Positions 10,199 to 20,753 of a stretch of DNA of 64,000 bases are shown one piece after another. Every line of letters begins with the position of its first letter. The stretch's first letter is position 1. Below the pieces are notes generated by a model. That model saw only the letters and a program-made list of their open reading frames with translations, was not told the origin of the DNA and searched no databases. The DNA is taken from assembly GCA_963717385.1 (NCBI GenBank), contig CAVQWE010000027.1:186001-250000 (forward strand). The letters are read 5' to 3'. The translations under genes and the position numbers were made by a program. The stretch comes from Sva-07 sp963717385. GTDB taxonomy: Bacteria > Actinomycetota > Acidimicrobiia > Acidimicrobiales > Ilumatobacteraceae.

Positions 10199-10240
10199 GT
10201 GACGAGCGACAAGCCGCCATCCGGGCGCTTCGCTCATCGC
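10199..10240. terminator. Hairpin between convergent GH2-like gene and sdhB
   Basis: The arms GTGACGAGCGA (10199-10209) and TCGCTCATCGC (10230-10240) pair at 9 of 11 positions across a 20-nt loop. It lies between the stops of two convergent genes and so could terminate both. The arm sequence and the loop length match the hairpin at 46677-46718. Confidence 0.5.
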
Positions 10241-10245
10241 CTCCG

Positions 10246-11012
10246 TCAGCGAGCGAGCGACTTGCGGTTCTTGAACTTGCTCTTGAGGTAGTCGACGTTC
10301 ATCGTGGCGATGTTGTCGATCGAGATCTCCTTCGGACACGCGGCCTGGCACTCACCGTGGTTCGTGCACGATCCGAAGTACTCGTCCATCTTCTCGACCA
10401 TCGCCTCGGCGCGCTTGTATCGCTCGGCCTGGCCCTGCGGCAGCAGGTTGAGGTGGGCGAGTTTCGCCGAGGTGAACAGGCTGGCGGCACCGTTGGGGCA
10501 CGCAGCCACGCAGGCACCGCATCCGATGCACGCTGCGGCGTCCATCGACGCGTCGGCGACCGGCTTGGGGATCGGGATCAGGTTGGCGTCGGGAGCACCG
10601 CCGGTGGGGGCGGTGATGTAGCCACCGACCTCGACGATGCGGTCGAACGCCGCACGGTCGACCATCAGGTCCTTGATGATCGGGAACGCCGCGGCCCGCC
10701 ACGGTTCGATCACGATCTCGTCGCCGCTGTTGAACACCCGCATGTGCACCTGGCAGGTCGCAGTGCCCTTTTGCGGGCCGTGGGCGCTGCCGTCGATCAT
10801 CAACGAACAGGTACCACAGATGCCTTCACGACAGTCGTGGTCGAAGACGATGGCTTCCTTGCCTTCTTCGATCAGCCGTTCGTTGAGGATGTCGAGCAGT
10901 TCGAGGAACGATGCCTCGTCGCTGATCTCGGGGATCTGGTGGGTTTCGAAACGCCCTTGTGCGTCGGGGCCGTCCTGGCGCCAGATCTTGAGGGAGAGAT
11001 TGGTCAGTGTGC

Positions 11013-11016
<4 letters not shown>
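10246..11016 (-). CDS. sdhB: Succinate dehydrogenase iron-sulfur subunit
   Basis: This 256-residue subunit carries electrons from FAD to quinone in succinate dehydrogenase. All three cluster motifs are visible: the [2Fe-2S] set DHDCREGICGTCSLMIDG, the [4Fe-4S] set CIGCGACVAACPNG, and the [3Fe-4S] set SCTNHGECQAACPKEI. The GTG start at 11016 overlaps the sdhA stop by four bases (GTGA), which implies translational coupling. It is the last gene of sdhCAB. The length and spacing match the subunit that pairs with a one-piece cytochrome b (type B) enzyme. Confidence 0.96.
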
Positions 11017-12931
<1,915 letters not shown>

Positions 12932-12935
<4 letters not shown>

Positions 12936-13748
12936 TCGGCTGCCTCCTCCAGGGAAACGGTCACGGCGTCAGGGTCGTATTCGACGATGCCGGCCATCAC
13001 GGCGATCGGGAACGACACGTTGCCCACCACGACGATCGTGGCGACTCCGGTCGCGAGGTAGCGACGCCAGTTGTTGAACCGGGGGTTGCTCCACCCCATC
13101 GACTGGAACAGCGACCAGGTGCCGTGGAACAAGTGAATGCCCAAGCGCGATGTTGGCCACGATGTACAGCGTCGCGACCGGCAGGCGCGACAGCGATTGG
13201 TCGATGTTGTAGTAGACGGCACCCTTCACGAAGTCCGGGTTGGTCCAGCCCCAGGTGAGGTCGGCGAGGTGCCAGATGATGAAGAGCAACACGATGATGC
13301 CCGTCCAGCGCATGGTGCGGCTGGCGAAGTTGGCGACCTGGTAGTCCCGAGCACTCTGGTACTTCACCGGTCGGGCGGTGCGGTTCAGCACCGTGAGCGA
13401 GTAGGCCGCGTGGATGTGCAGCAGCACCGCCCCGATCAGCACGACGCGCAGGATCCACAAGAAGACACCGTGCGGAAGGATCGGAACCAGCAACTCGCGC
13501 AGGAACTCGCCGTAGATGTCGATGTCGTAGACCTGCTCGCCATTCTCGCTGATGACCCCGAGGTACATCTTGAGGTTGCCGACCATGTGGCCGATCACGA
13601 AGCCGATCCCGATGATGCCGGTGATCGCCATCACGTACTTCTTGCCGACAGCCGTGGAGTAGAAGTCGACCAGGAAGGGCTTCTTCTTCTTCGACGGTGG
13701 GGTGACAGCGGTTCCCGAGACCGGTTCGCGCTTCATCGTTTGTGCCAT
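12932..13748 (-). CDS. sdhC: Succinate dehydrogenase cytochrome b558 subunit, frameshifted
   Basis: This membrane anchor is about 271 residues with five predicted helices, of the one-piece cytochrome b558 type that binds two haems and quinone. Histidines sit in helices at FVIGHMVGNLKMY, LLHIHAAY, IIWHLADLTWGW and LGIHLFHGTWSLFQS, as expected for haem ligands. The frame breaks near 13143: a GGG that should be GG turns ALGIHLFHG into ALGHSLVPR. The correct C-terminus, ending SLEEAAE, is read in the neighbouring frame down to 12932. The gene opens the sdhCAB operon and diverges from the pyrophosphatase gene. The break is almost certainly a sequence error in an essential operon. Confidence 0.92.
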
Positions 13749-13868
13749 TCCCGACGAACCTACTCCGCGGAGCCGACCCCACGCTCAATCGTCGACAGCA
13801 CGTGTCAATGTCGCATCGGTCACAACACGAGGGTGCGTTTCGCCGTCTTGGTTTCTAACCTGCGGGCC

Positions 13869-13911
13869 GACCATCATGGTCCGGTCCCTCGGATCGGAAC
13901 CGAGCAGGACC
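13869..13911 (+). promoter_or_regulatory. Structured 5' leader of the pyrophosphatase gene
   Basis: A 10-bp stem GGTCC-CTCGG (13883-13892) pairs with CCGAG-CA-GGACC (13900-13911) around a 7-nt loop, 17 nt before a strong AGGAGG Shine-Dalgarno. An alternative pairing, ATGGTCC (13876-13882) with GGACCAT (13907-13913), uses the same 3' strand. GACCAT-C-ATGGTC (13869-13881) can also fold by itself. TAACCT at 13856-13861 could be the -10 element, which would place this leader at the very start of the mRNA. Confidence 0.4.
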
Positions 13912-13941
13912 ATTTCGTACCGCCCCTCAGGAGGCCACCTC

Positions 13942-16055
13942 GTGGACGTTGTTCCCTATCTCGCAGCAGTATCGGCTCTCGCCGCTCTGGCGCTCGCGTT
14001 CTACTACTACAAGGCCGTCGAGAAGGAGTCGCCCGGCAACGAGCGAATGGTCTTCCTCATGGAGGAGATCCAGAAGGGCGCCAAGGCGTTCCTCAAGAAG
14101 GAGTACCAATGGGTGTCGGTCTTCGTGCTCGCGATGATCGTCCTGCTCGCGGTGGTGATCAACCCGCTCGCCTCGGTGACCTACCTGCTCGGTGCGGTGC
14201 TGTCGGCGGCTGCCGGATACGCCGGCATGACCGTGGCGACGATGGCCAACGCTCGCACCACCGAGGCCGCCAAGGACGGTCCGGCGAAGGCTCTCCCGGT
14301 CGCATTCCGTGGTGGCGCAGTGATGGGTTTCAGCGTCGCCGGCCTTGCACTGTTCGGCCTGATGCTCACCTACCTCGTGTTCGTGGTGTGGATGCAGGTC
14401 GACGAGGCATTCGAGATCGTCACCGCCTACGGCCTGGGCGCATCGACCATCGCGCTGTTCTCTCGTGTCGGTGGCGGCATCTACACCAAGGCCGCTGACG
14501 TCGGCGCCGACCTGGTCGGCAAGGTCGAAGCCGGCATCCCCGAAGACGACCCCCGCAACCCGGCAACCATCGCCGACAACGTCGGTGACAACGTCGGCGA
14601 CGTCGCCGGCATGGGTGCCGACCTCTTCGAGTCGTATGCCGGTTCGATGATCGCGCCGATCTCGCTGACCGCATTCGCTCTGGCCCTGACCGCAGAGCAA
14701 GCCGGCGACACCGGTGTGATCAGCCTGCTCGTGTTCCCCATGGCGATCGCCTTCGTCGGCATGATCGCTTCGATCATCGGCTCGTTCTTCGTCAAGGGCG
14801 GCGACTCCACCGACAGCCACCACCTGGCCCGCGCGCTCCACATGGGCACCAACGTCGCCATGGCCATCACCGCCGTCGGCACCGTCGGCGTGGCGTACTG
14901 GCTCTTCTCCGGTGACGAATTCGAGAACCCGATCGGTCTCGCCATCGCCGTCATCGGCGGCCTCCTCGTCGGCTGGGCGCTCGGCAAGACCGCCGAGTAC
15001 TACACCTCCGACGGCTACGGCCCGGTCAAGAAGATCGCCCAGCAGGCCGAGACCGGCCCCGCCACGACGATCTTGTCCGGCATCAGCGCCGGCATGCAGT
15101 CGGTGGCCGCATCGGTCGGCCTCATCCTCGCCGGTGTCGGCATCGCCTACTGGGGCGGCACGCTCGCCTTCGCCGACGACGCCTTCGGCGGCCTCGGCGA
15201 AGACTTCGGCGGCATCTACGGCATCGCCGTTGCCGCCATCGGCATGCTCGCCACGACCGGCGTGGTCGTCTCGGTCGACGCCTACGGCCCGATCGCCGAC
15301 AACGCCGGCGGAATCGCCGAGATGGCCGAACTCGACCCGTCCGTGCGTGAGGTCACCGACGCACTCGACTCGCTCGGCAACACCACCGCTGCGGTGGCCA
15401 AGGGCTTCGCCGTCGGCTCGGCAGCACTCACTGCGCTGGCATTGTTCAAGAGCTTCGAGTTCGCGGTCTTCGACGCAGACCCGACCGCGGCACTGAACCT
15501 CAACATCGGTGAGGTCGAAGTGTTCGTCGGGTTGTTCATCGGGGCCGCCCTTCCGTTCCTCTTCGCTGCACTCACGATCGACGCCGTCGGCCGTGCGGCC
15601 CAGAAGATGATCGAAGAAGTGCGTCGCCAGTTCCGCGAGATTCCCGGCCTGCGCGAAGGCGCCGCCGGGTGTCGTGCCCGACTCGGCTCGCTGCGTGGCG
15701 ATCTCCACCGAAGCGTCACTGCGCGAGATGATCCTGCCAGGTTCGCTCGCCGTGGTCGTGCCGCTCGTGGTCGGCTTCGTCAGCGTCGATGCCCTCGGTG
15801 GTCTGCTCGCCGGGGCGCTCGTCACCGGCTTCGCCCTCGCCATCTTCATGGCCAACTCGGGTGGCGCCTGGGACAACGCCAAGAAGTTCATCGAGGCCGG
15901 ACAACCACGGCGGCAAGGGTTCCGACCCGCACAAGGCCGCCGTTGTCGGCGACACCGTGGGCGACCCGTTCAAGGACACCTCCGGCCCGTCGATGAACAT
16001 CCTCATCAAGGTGATGACGATCGTCAGCCTGGTGTTCGCCTCCGCCTTCGTCTGA
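13942..16055 (+). CDS. hppA: Membrane-bound cation-pumping pyrophosphatase, K+-dependent type, two frameshifts
   Basis: This integral membrane enzyme hydrolyses pyrophosphate and pumps H+ (or Na+) across the membrane. It has about 16 helices. The PPi/Mg site is GGGIYTKAADVGADLVGKVE followed by DDPRNPATIADNVGDNVGD. The residues that decide K+ dependence read GNTTAAVAKGFA: alanine replaces the lysine of K+-independent enzymes. The GTG start at 13942 follows an AGGAGG ribosome site by 7 nt. Two indels near the 3' end (15667, GGG for GG; 15895, GGAC for GAC) shift the frame, and the conserved tail DTVGDPFKDTSGPSMNILIK then reads through to the stop at 16055. Total about 704 residues. Confidence 0.94.
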
Positions 16056-16060
16056 TCGGA

Positions 16061-16089
16061 TCACGCCTGGGGTCTGACCCCAGGCGTGA
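16061..16089. terminator. Perfect palindrome between hppA and convergent arsR (GTCTGAC-centred)
   Basis: The arms 16061-16074 and 16076-16089 are perfectly complementary around a single T at 16075, and the apex reads GGGGTC-T-GACCCC. It begins 6 bp after the hppA stop and lies 20 bp from the stop of the convergent regulator. It serves as a terminator candidate for both genes. It closely matches the palindrome at 48590-48622. Confidence 0.75.
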
Positions 16090-16108
16090 CCAGGCGTGAG
16101 GGTCACCT

Positions 16109-16393
16109 TCAGAGCGCTGCAACGCCCGCCTTGAGTGCGTCGAGGCCCACACGGCTGACGCAGTAGTGGGTGCGTGGCCCTTCGATCTCACCCTGGACCA
16201 GGCCGGCATCGCGCAGGACCCGCAGATGTTCCGACACCGTCGATTGCGCAAGCGGTAGCTCGGCGACGAGATCACCGGTCATACAGCTGCTGCGATGGGC
16301 GAGGAGCCGCAGGATCTTGACCCGCGCCGGGTGGCCCAACGCCTTGGCCATCGCCGCCAGATCGTCGTCGCCCATCTCAGCTCGCTTCGCCAT
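16109..16393 (-). CDS. ArsR/SmtB-family transcriptional repressor
   Basis: This 94-residue winged-helix repressor has the ArsR core: ALGHPARVKILRLL, then MTGDLVAELPLAQSTVSEHLRVLRDAGLV and a wing with GPRTHYCVS. There is a cysteine in the ArsR-like alpha-3 region (HRSSCMTGD) and another at the wing (HYC), possible metal- or metalloid-binding ligands. The ATG at 16393 is preferred over the ATG at 16459 because the longer form would run across the operator-like palindrome at 16412-16434. It diverges from the permease gene and probably controls both itself and the permease. The exact inducer (arsenical or thiol stress) is inferred from the neighbours. Confidence 0.92.
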   Translation of the reverse strand: MAKRAEMGDDDLAAMAKALGHPARVKILRLLAHRSSCMTGDLVAELPLAQSTVSEHLRVLRDAGLVQGEIEGPRTHYCVSRVGLDALKAGVAAL

Positions 16394-16411
16394 CACGTCA
16401 TCACCTTCGGG

Positions 16412-16434
16412 ATCGTCGATCGTCGAACAACGAT
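16412..16434. promoter_or_regulatory. Operator-like inverted repeat upstream of arsR (copy 1)
   Basis: ATCGTCGATC - GTC - GAACAACGAT forms a 10-3-10 imperfect inverted repeat 18 bp upstream of the arsR start. It is identical to copy 2 (16511-16533) at 18 of 23 positions, including the GTC spacer and both outer ends ATCGT and CGAT. That size and symmetry suit an ArsR/SmtB dimer site. The two centres are 99 bp apart, close to nine or ten helical turns. Confidence 0.6.
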
Positions 16435-16510
16435 CATGGTAGAGGTGCCGCTTCTCCATGAGGCAGCACGGACGGTGTCGGGACCTTTGCCGGTGTGCAT
16501 CCCCTGCAAC

Positions 16511-16533
16511 ATCGTTTATCGTCGATTACCGAT
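16511..16533. promoter_or_regulatory. Operator-like inverted repeat at the permease start (copy 2)
   Basis: ATCGTTTATC - GTC - GATTACCGAT is a 10-3-10 inverted repeat whose arms match at 8 of 10 positions. It overlaps the proposed permease start codon, so a bound repressor would block transcription start or early elongation, or the true start lies further downstream or the mRNA is leaderless. Confidence 0.6.
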
Positions 16534-17614
16534 GAAGGGCCGAACGACTCCCCTCGACGGCGACCAGGACGTCATCGAGACGCCATGGCAGCGCCGCCAT
16601 CCAGCACTGCTGCGATGGGGCAAGGTCGTCGCTGGCGTGGCGACCTGGTGGTTGCTGTACTCCTGGAACCGACCGTTCTGGAACATCGTGATCTACGACC
16701 TCGTCGGGCTCGACCCTGCGTCCCGCCTGGGCGAGTCGATCCACTTCTTCTTCTACGACGTCACCAAGATCGCTCTGCTGCTGACGGGCGTGATCTACGT
16801 CGTCACGGTGTTGCGCAGCTTCATGTCCGTCGAGCGCACTCGAGCACTGCTCGGCGGCCGACGCACCGGTGTCGGCAATGTTGCTGCGGCCGGACTCGGG
16901 GTCGTGACCCCGTTCTGTTCGTGCTCGGCTGTTCCGGTCTTCATCGGCTTCGTCGCCGCCGGGGTGCCGTTGGGCGTGACCATGAGCTTCCTGATCGCGT
17001 CCCCGATGGTCAACGAAGTGGCCATCGTGCTGCTGTTCGGTCTCTTCGGCTGGGAGGTCACGGCGATGTACATCGGGTTCGGTCTGCTCATCGCGATCGT
17101 CGGCGGGTTCACGCTCGGCCAACTTCGTCTCGAACGCTGGGTCGAGCCGTTCGTGTTCGACACCAAACTCCGCGGCAAGACGATCGACCCGGCGGCCGGG
17201 CTCGACTGGGACGATCGCCTCCAGATGGCTCGCGAAGAGGTCGGGAGCATCCTTCGCAAGATCTGGCCATACCTGCTCATCGGCATCGGCCTCGGCGCCG
17301 TCATCCACGGCTGGGCCCCCGAACAATGGTTCACCGATCATGCCACCGGCATCCTCGGCGTTCCCATCGCCGTCGGCCTCGGCATTCCGCTCTACGCCAA
17401 CGCCGCCGGCGTCCTTCCCCTCGTCGAGGTGCTGCACGACAAGGGGCTCCCGATGGGCACCGTGCTCGCGTTCATGATGAGCGTCGTTGCGCTCTCGCTG
17501 CCCGAGATGATCCTGCTGCGCCGAGTCCTCAAGCCGCAGCTCATCGCCACCTACATCACGATCGTCGCGGCCGGCATCCTCTTCACCGGATACACCTTCA
17601 ATCTGATCCTCTGA
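16532..17614 (+). CDS. ArsP-type permease (DUF318/UPF0718 family)
   Basis: This 360-residue membrane protein has about eight helices and the family signature TPFCSCSAVPVFIGFVAAGVP near residue 125, with neighbouring cysteines in a membrane segment. A second repeat-like half ends in GIPLYANAAGVLPLVE. ArsP proteins export trivalent organoarsenicals; other members of the family have no known substrate. The divergent ArsR gene and the downstream thioredoxin-like gene support a metalloid or thiol-linked role. The start at 16532 is uncertain because it lies inside an operator-like palindrome and has no ribosome site; an upstream ATG at 16436 would add 32 residues. Confidence 0.85.
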   Translation: MKGRTTPLDGDQDVIETPWQRRHPALLRWGKVVAGVATWWLLYSWNRPFWNIVIYDLVGLDPASRLGESIHFFFYDVTKIALLLTGVIYVVTVLRSFMSVERTRALLGGRRTGVGNVAAAGLGVVTPFCSCSAVPVFIGFVAAGVPLGVTMSFLIASPMVNEVAIVLLFGLFGWEVTAMYIGFGLLIAIVGGFTLGQLRLERWVEPFVFDTKLRGKTIDPAAGLDWDDRLQMAREEVGSILRKIWPYLLIGIGLGAVIHGWAPEQWFTDHATGILGVPIAVGLGIPLYANAAGVLPLVEVLHDKGLPMGTVLAFMMSVVALSLPEMILLRRVLKPQLIATYITIVAAGILFTGYTFNLIL

Positions 17615-17658
17615 CCGGCCCACACATCACCACCGACCACACAGGAGCGACCACCGAC

Positions 17659-17896
17659 ATGGACATCAAGATCCTCGGCAGCGGATGCGTCAACTGCCAA
17701 AACCTCGAGACCCTCACGCGCCAAGCTGCTCACCGACCTCGGCCTCGAGGTCGACATCGAGCACGTCACCGACGCCGCCGACATCGCCTCATGGGGCGTG
17801 ATGAGCACCCCAGCTCTCGTCATCGATGACGACGTGGTCGTCAGCGGGCGCGTTCCCAAGCCCGACCAGCTCAAGGCGATGATTTCGAGCCGCTGA
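17659..17896 (+). CDS. Small thioredoxin-like redox-active disulfide protein, frameshifted
   Basis: This protein is about 78 residues with a thioredoxin-like fold and active site GSGCVNC (C10, C13). The frame breaks near 17724, where ACGCGCCAAG should read ACGCGCAAG. The corrected protein runs KLLTDLGLEVDIEHVTD, then ASWGVMSTPALVIDDDVVVSG, the cis-Pro (TPALVID) region of the fold. A GGAG ribosome site sits 12 nt upstream. Proteins of this type (small redox-active disulfide protein 2) are often encoded next to this permease family, so they may work on the same substrate. Without the correction the frame gives only a nonsense basic tail. Confidence 0.85.
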
Positions 17897-17905
17897 CACC
17901 GAAGC

Positions 17906-18706
17906 TCACTCGGCGACGAAGTCGATGAGCTGCTCGACGGCTCCGACGAGCTCGGGGCGAAGATCGGCGAAGGTGTTCACCTGGTTGCGCAGGCGCGGCC
18001 AGAATCCTTCGAACGGCACACCGAGCGCCGCGCAGAGTCCCTCCTTCCACGAGACGTCGCCCTTGGGGATCTCCGGCCATTCATCGAGACCGAGCACCTT
18101 CGGACGGATGCCGGCCCACACATCGACGAACGGATGCCCGGTGATCAGCACGTTCGGATCCCGAACCGTCTCGGCGATGCGGGTCTCCTTCGAACCGGGC
18201 ACCAGGTGATCGAGCAGCACGCCGAGCCGACGCTGCGACGACGGGCCGAAGTCGGCGACGAACGAAGCCAGATCGTCGGCACCGTGCAGCGGCTCGACGA
18301 CGATGCCGAGTTCACGCAAGTCGTCGCCCCACACGTGCTCGAGCAGCTCGGCGTCGTGTTTGCCCTCGACCCAGATCCGACTCGCCGCAGCAATCCGAGC
18401 ACGCCCGTCGCCGGCAACCGAGCCAGACGCAGTGATCCGCTGCGTCGCTGCCTTCGAATTCGACGGGCGGACCAACGTGACCGGTTTCCCCCCGATCAGG
18501 AAGCCGCCCGGCTTCCACGAGAAGTGGCGCACGTAGTCGTTGCGGTTCTGGATGGTGACGCCCTCGGCGCTCCAGCGGACGACGGCACCATCGAATCCAC
18601 TCGCCCGATCGGCCACGAGGAGGTTCGTCTCGACGACGACGTCCGGATAGGTGGGGCCGCGCTTCGATGCTGCGAAGTCGTCGAGGATGTCACCGCTGTA
18701 CGCCAC
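17906..18706 (-). CDS. DUF3097 family protein
   Basis: This 266-residue protein belongs to DUF3097, an actinobacterial family of unknown function. The family wording is clear: ASGFDGAVVRWSAEGVTIQNR, GGFLIGGKPVTLVRPS, IWVEGKHDAELLEHVWGDDLR, RRLGVLLDHLVPGSKETRIAE, GHPFVDVWAGIRPKVLGL. The segment EGKHDAELLEHVWGDDLR and the later DHLVPGSKE resemble a Toprim-like acidic site, an inference only. A GTG at 18706 is the most likely start; it leaves 46 bp to the divergent SDR gene. The protein has no membrane segments. Confidence 0.88.
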   Translation of the reverse strand: MAYSGDILDDFAASKRGPTYPDVVVETNLLVADRASGFDGAVVRWSAEGVTIQNRNDYVRHFSWKPGGFLIGGKPVTLVRPSNSKAATQRITASGSVAGDGRARIAAASRIWVEGKHDAELLEHVWGDDLRELGIVVEPLHGADDLASFVADFGPSSQRRLGVLLDHLVPGSKETRIAETVRDPNVLITGHPFVDVWAGIRPKVLGLDEWPEIPKGDVSWKEGLCAALGVPFEGFWPRLRNQVNTFADLRPELVGAVEQLIDFVAE

Positions 18707-18752
18707 TGCCCCAGTGAAGCAGTCGACGAGGTCGCTGTGCCAGCATGCCCGG

Positions 18753-19649
18753 ATGCAGAATTTCGAGGGAAAGATCGCTGTCGTCACCGGAGGTGCCAGC
18801 GGGATGGGCCGCGAACTGGTGATCCAGCTCGCCGCCGACGGGTGCCACGTTGCGATGTGCGACATGTCGATCGAGGAGATGGCCGAGACACGCCGATTGG
18901 CCCTCGAGGTCGCACCCGCCGGCACCGTCGTGACCACCCACGGGTGCGACGTGTCCGACGAAGAATCGCTCCTCGCCCTGCGCGACGCCGTGGTCGCCGA
19001 GCACTCCACCGACCACATCAACCTGCTGTTCAACAACGCCGGCATCGGCGGCGGCGGCTCGATGGTCACCGACGAGCGCGCGGCATGGGAGCGCACGTTC
19101 AACGTGTGTTGGGGAGGGGTGTATCTGGGAGTGCGCACCTTCCTCCCGCTGTTGATCGCTGCCGACGACGCGCACATCATCAACACCTCCAGCGTCAACG
19201 GGTTCTGGGCGAGCATCGGCCCCGACCGCCCGCACACCGCCTACTCGGCGGCCAAGTTCGCGGTGAAGGGTTTCAGCGAGGCACTGATCACCGATCTGCG
19301 CGTCAACGCCCCGCATGTCAAGGTGTCGGTGGTCATGCCCGGCCACATCGGTACGTCGATCGTCGAGAACTCGATGCGCCACGGTGGCCACGAGGTCGAC
19401 ATGGAAGCCGCTGAGATGGTCAAGCTGATGTCGGACATGTTCCGCGACCAGGCCCCGATGACCGCAGCCGAAGCGAGCACCGAAATCCTCGATGCGGTGC
19501 GCGACGGACGTTGGCGGATCCTCGTCGGCGACGATGCCCGCAAGCTCGATCAAGCCGTGCGAGCGAACCCCGAGATCGCCTACGAGTCGCTCACCCTCGG
19601 CGACCTCACGTCCGGCAACGCCGGCACCCCCTTCTCCCCCGACACCTGA
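18753..19649 (+). CDS. Short-chain dehydrogenase/reductase
   Basis: This is a 298-residue classical SDR. The cofactor motif TGGASGMG is near residues 12-19, NNAG follows at about 90, and the catalytic Ser (INTSSVNGF) and YSAAK are in place. The acidic residue after beta-2 (CDMSIEEM) suggests NAD(H) preference. The C-terminal 60 residues resemble those of actinobacterial SDRs annotated as acting on hydroxysteroids or fatty-acyl compounds. Substrate unknown. It is divergent from DUF3097 and followed by a hairpin. Confidence 0.9.
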   Translation: MQNFEGKIAVVTGGASGMGRELVIQLAADGCHVAMCDMSIEEMAETRRLALEVAPAGTVVTTHGCDVSDEESLLALRDAVVAEHSTDHINLLFNNAGIGGGGSMVTDERAAWERTFNVCWGGVYLGVRTFLPLLIAADDAHIINTSSVNGFWASIGPDRPHTAYSAAKFAVKGFSEALITDLRVNAPHVKVSVVMPGHIGTSIVENSMRHGGHEVDMEAAEMVKLMSDMFRDQAPMTAAEASTEILDAVRDGRWRILVGDDARKLDQAVRANPEIAYESLTLGDLTSGNAGTPFSPDT

Positions 19650-19652
19650 TGT

Positions 19653-19679
19653 GACGATTGGTGTCAGACACCAATCGTC
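19653..19679. terminator. Perfect hairpin after the SDR gene (GTCAGAC-centred)
   Basis: The arms GACGATTGGTGTC (19653-19665) and GACACCAATCGTC (19667-19679) pair perfectly around a single A, 4 bp after the stop at 19649. A terminator is likely. The apex GTC-A-GAC matches that at 6496-6502. Confidence 0.75.
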
Positions 19680-19721
19680 GCATCGAAGGAACTGAATGGC
19701 GTCGAGCATCGTCGAAGTTCC

Positions 19722-20753
19722 ATGGGGAGATACAACACAGCAACAGCAGCGGTCACCTTGATGGTTCTCGTCGGGTTGGGGGTCTCGGCATGCGGCAGCG
19801 ATGACGACTCGACATCGGCTGTGGAGGTCGCACCGGACGTCCAGCTCGACGCTCCGTCCGGTGAGGTGTCGGAGTCCGGACGAGCCGGCGACATCGACCT
19901 CACCGAGTCCGGAGGCGACGCCGTCGAGCAGGCCCCCAGCCCGCCATTGCCGACGGGGCAAGCGCTCGCCACCACCGCAGGGGTCACCGTGGGCACGTCC
20001 GACATCCGCACGGCGGTCGACGACACGCTCGCCAGCGTCCAACGCAACGGCGCCAGCGTGTACACCGCCGATGTCAACATCGGCGACCAACGCGACGACG
20101 GCAGCGTCGACGGGTCAGGCTTCTTCGTGGTGAAGGTGCCACCCGCCGATCTCGAACCGCTGATCACCGATCTCGGCGCCACGGTCGGCCGGCTGTCGGG
20201 TCGCACGCAGGACACCAGCGACGTCACCGACCAGCTGGTCGATCTCGACATCCGCATCGGCGTCGAACGCGACGTGATCGCCCGGTTCCAGAACCTGCTC
20301 GTCGACGCCACCGAATTCCAGGACATCGTCGAGATCGAGCGGGTCATCAGCGAACGCACGATTGCGCTCGAGCAACTGCTGGCCAGCCAGCGCAACCTCG
20401 ACAACCGAGTGGACCGTTCGACGCTGACCATCCAGCTGCAGTACGAGACGCCGGCCGCCGAGATCGTTGCTGTCGACGACGACTCGATCGACGGCATCGG
20501 CGACGCCTGGCGTGCCGGATGGGACGTGTTCGTGGGCGCACTCTTCGCAATCGGTTTCGTGCTCGCCGTTGCGGCTCCGTTCATCGTCACCGCAGCGGCG
20601 GTGCTGGGCGTGATCTGGCTGGCCAGCCGCCGTCGACGTCGGCCGGCGGACCGGGGCGACCGCCAGCGCGAAGCAGGCACGGCCGACACCGTCGCTGCGG
20701 ACGGGGCCGCTAGCCCGGACGAACAGCTCGCCGAGCCCACCCCTCGGGGGTGA
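19722..20753 (+). CDS. DUF4349 lipoprotein
   Basis: This 343-residue protein has a signal peptide with lipobox VSAC (C24). A Ser/Asp-rich linker and a DUF4349 domain of about 200 residues follow (VTVGTSDIRTAVDDTLASVQ, GSVDGSGFFVVKVPPADL, DVTDQLVDLDIRI). A coiled-coil segment then leads to a C-terminal membrane helix (VGALFAIGFVLAVAAPFIV) and a basic tail. DUF4349 proteins are membrane-anchored with no proven function. The 3' end overlaps the convergent gene by 44 bp. Confidence 0.88.
   Translation: MGRYNTATAAVTLMVLVGLGVSACGSDDDSTSAVEVAPDVQLDAPSGEVSESGRAGDIDLTESGGDAVEQAPSPPLPTGQALATTAGVTVGTSDIRTAVDDTLASVQRNGASVYTADVNIGDQRDDGSVDGSGFFVVKVPPADLEPLITDLGATVGRLSGRTQDTSDVTDQLVDLDIRIGVERDVIARFQNLLVDATEFQDIVEIERVISERTIALEQLLASQRNLDNRVDRSTLTIQLQYETPAAEIVAVDDDSIDGIGDAWRAGWDVFVGALFAIGFVLAVAAPFIVTAAAVLGVIWLASRRRRRPADRGDRQREAGTADTVAADGAASPDEQLAEPTPRG

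Noticed and set aside
13927..15891. A 654-codon open frame on the minus strand opposite hppA
   Set aside because: It is rich in Asp, Gly, His and Arg with no recognisable domain and mirrors the codon pattern of the well-conserved pyrophosphatase. Long antisense frames are expected at this GC content.
16436..16531. A longer permease starting at the ATG at 16436
   Set aside because: It would add 32 residues not expected for the family and would place the start inside the regulatory region next to the operator pair.
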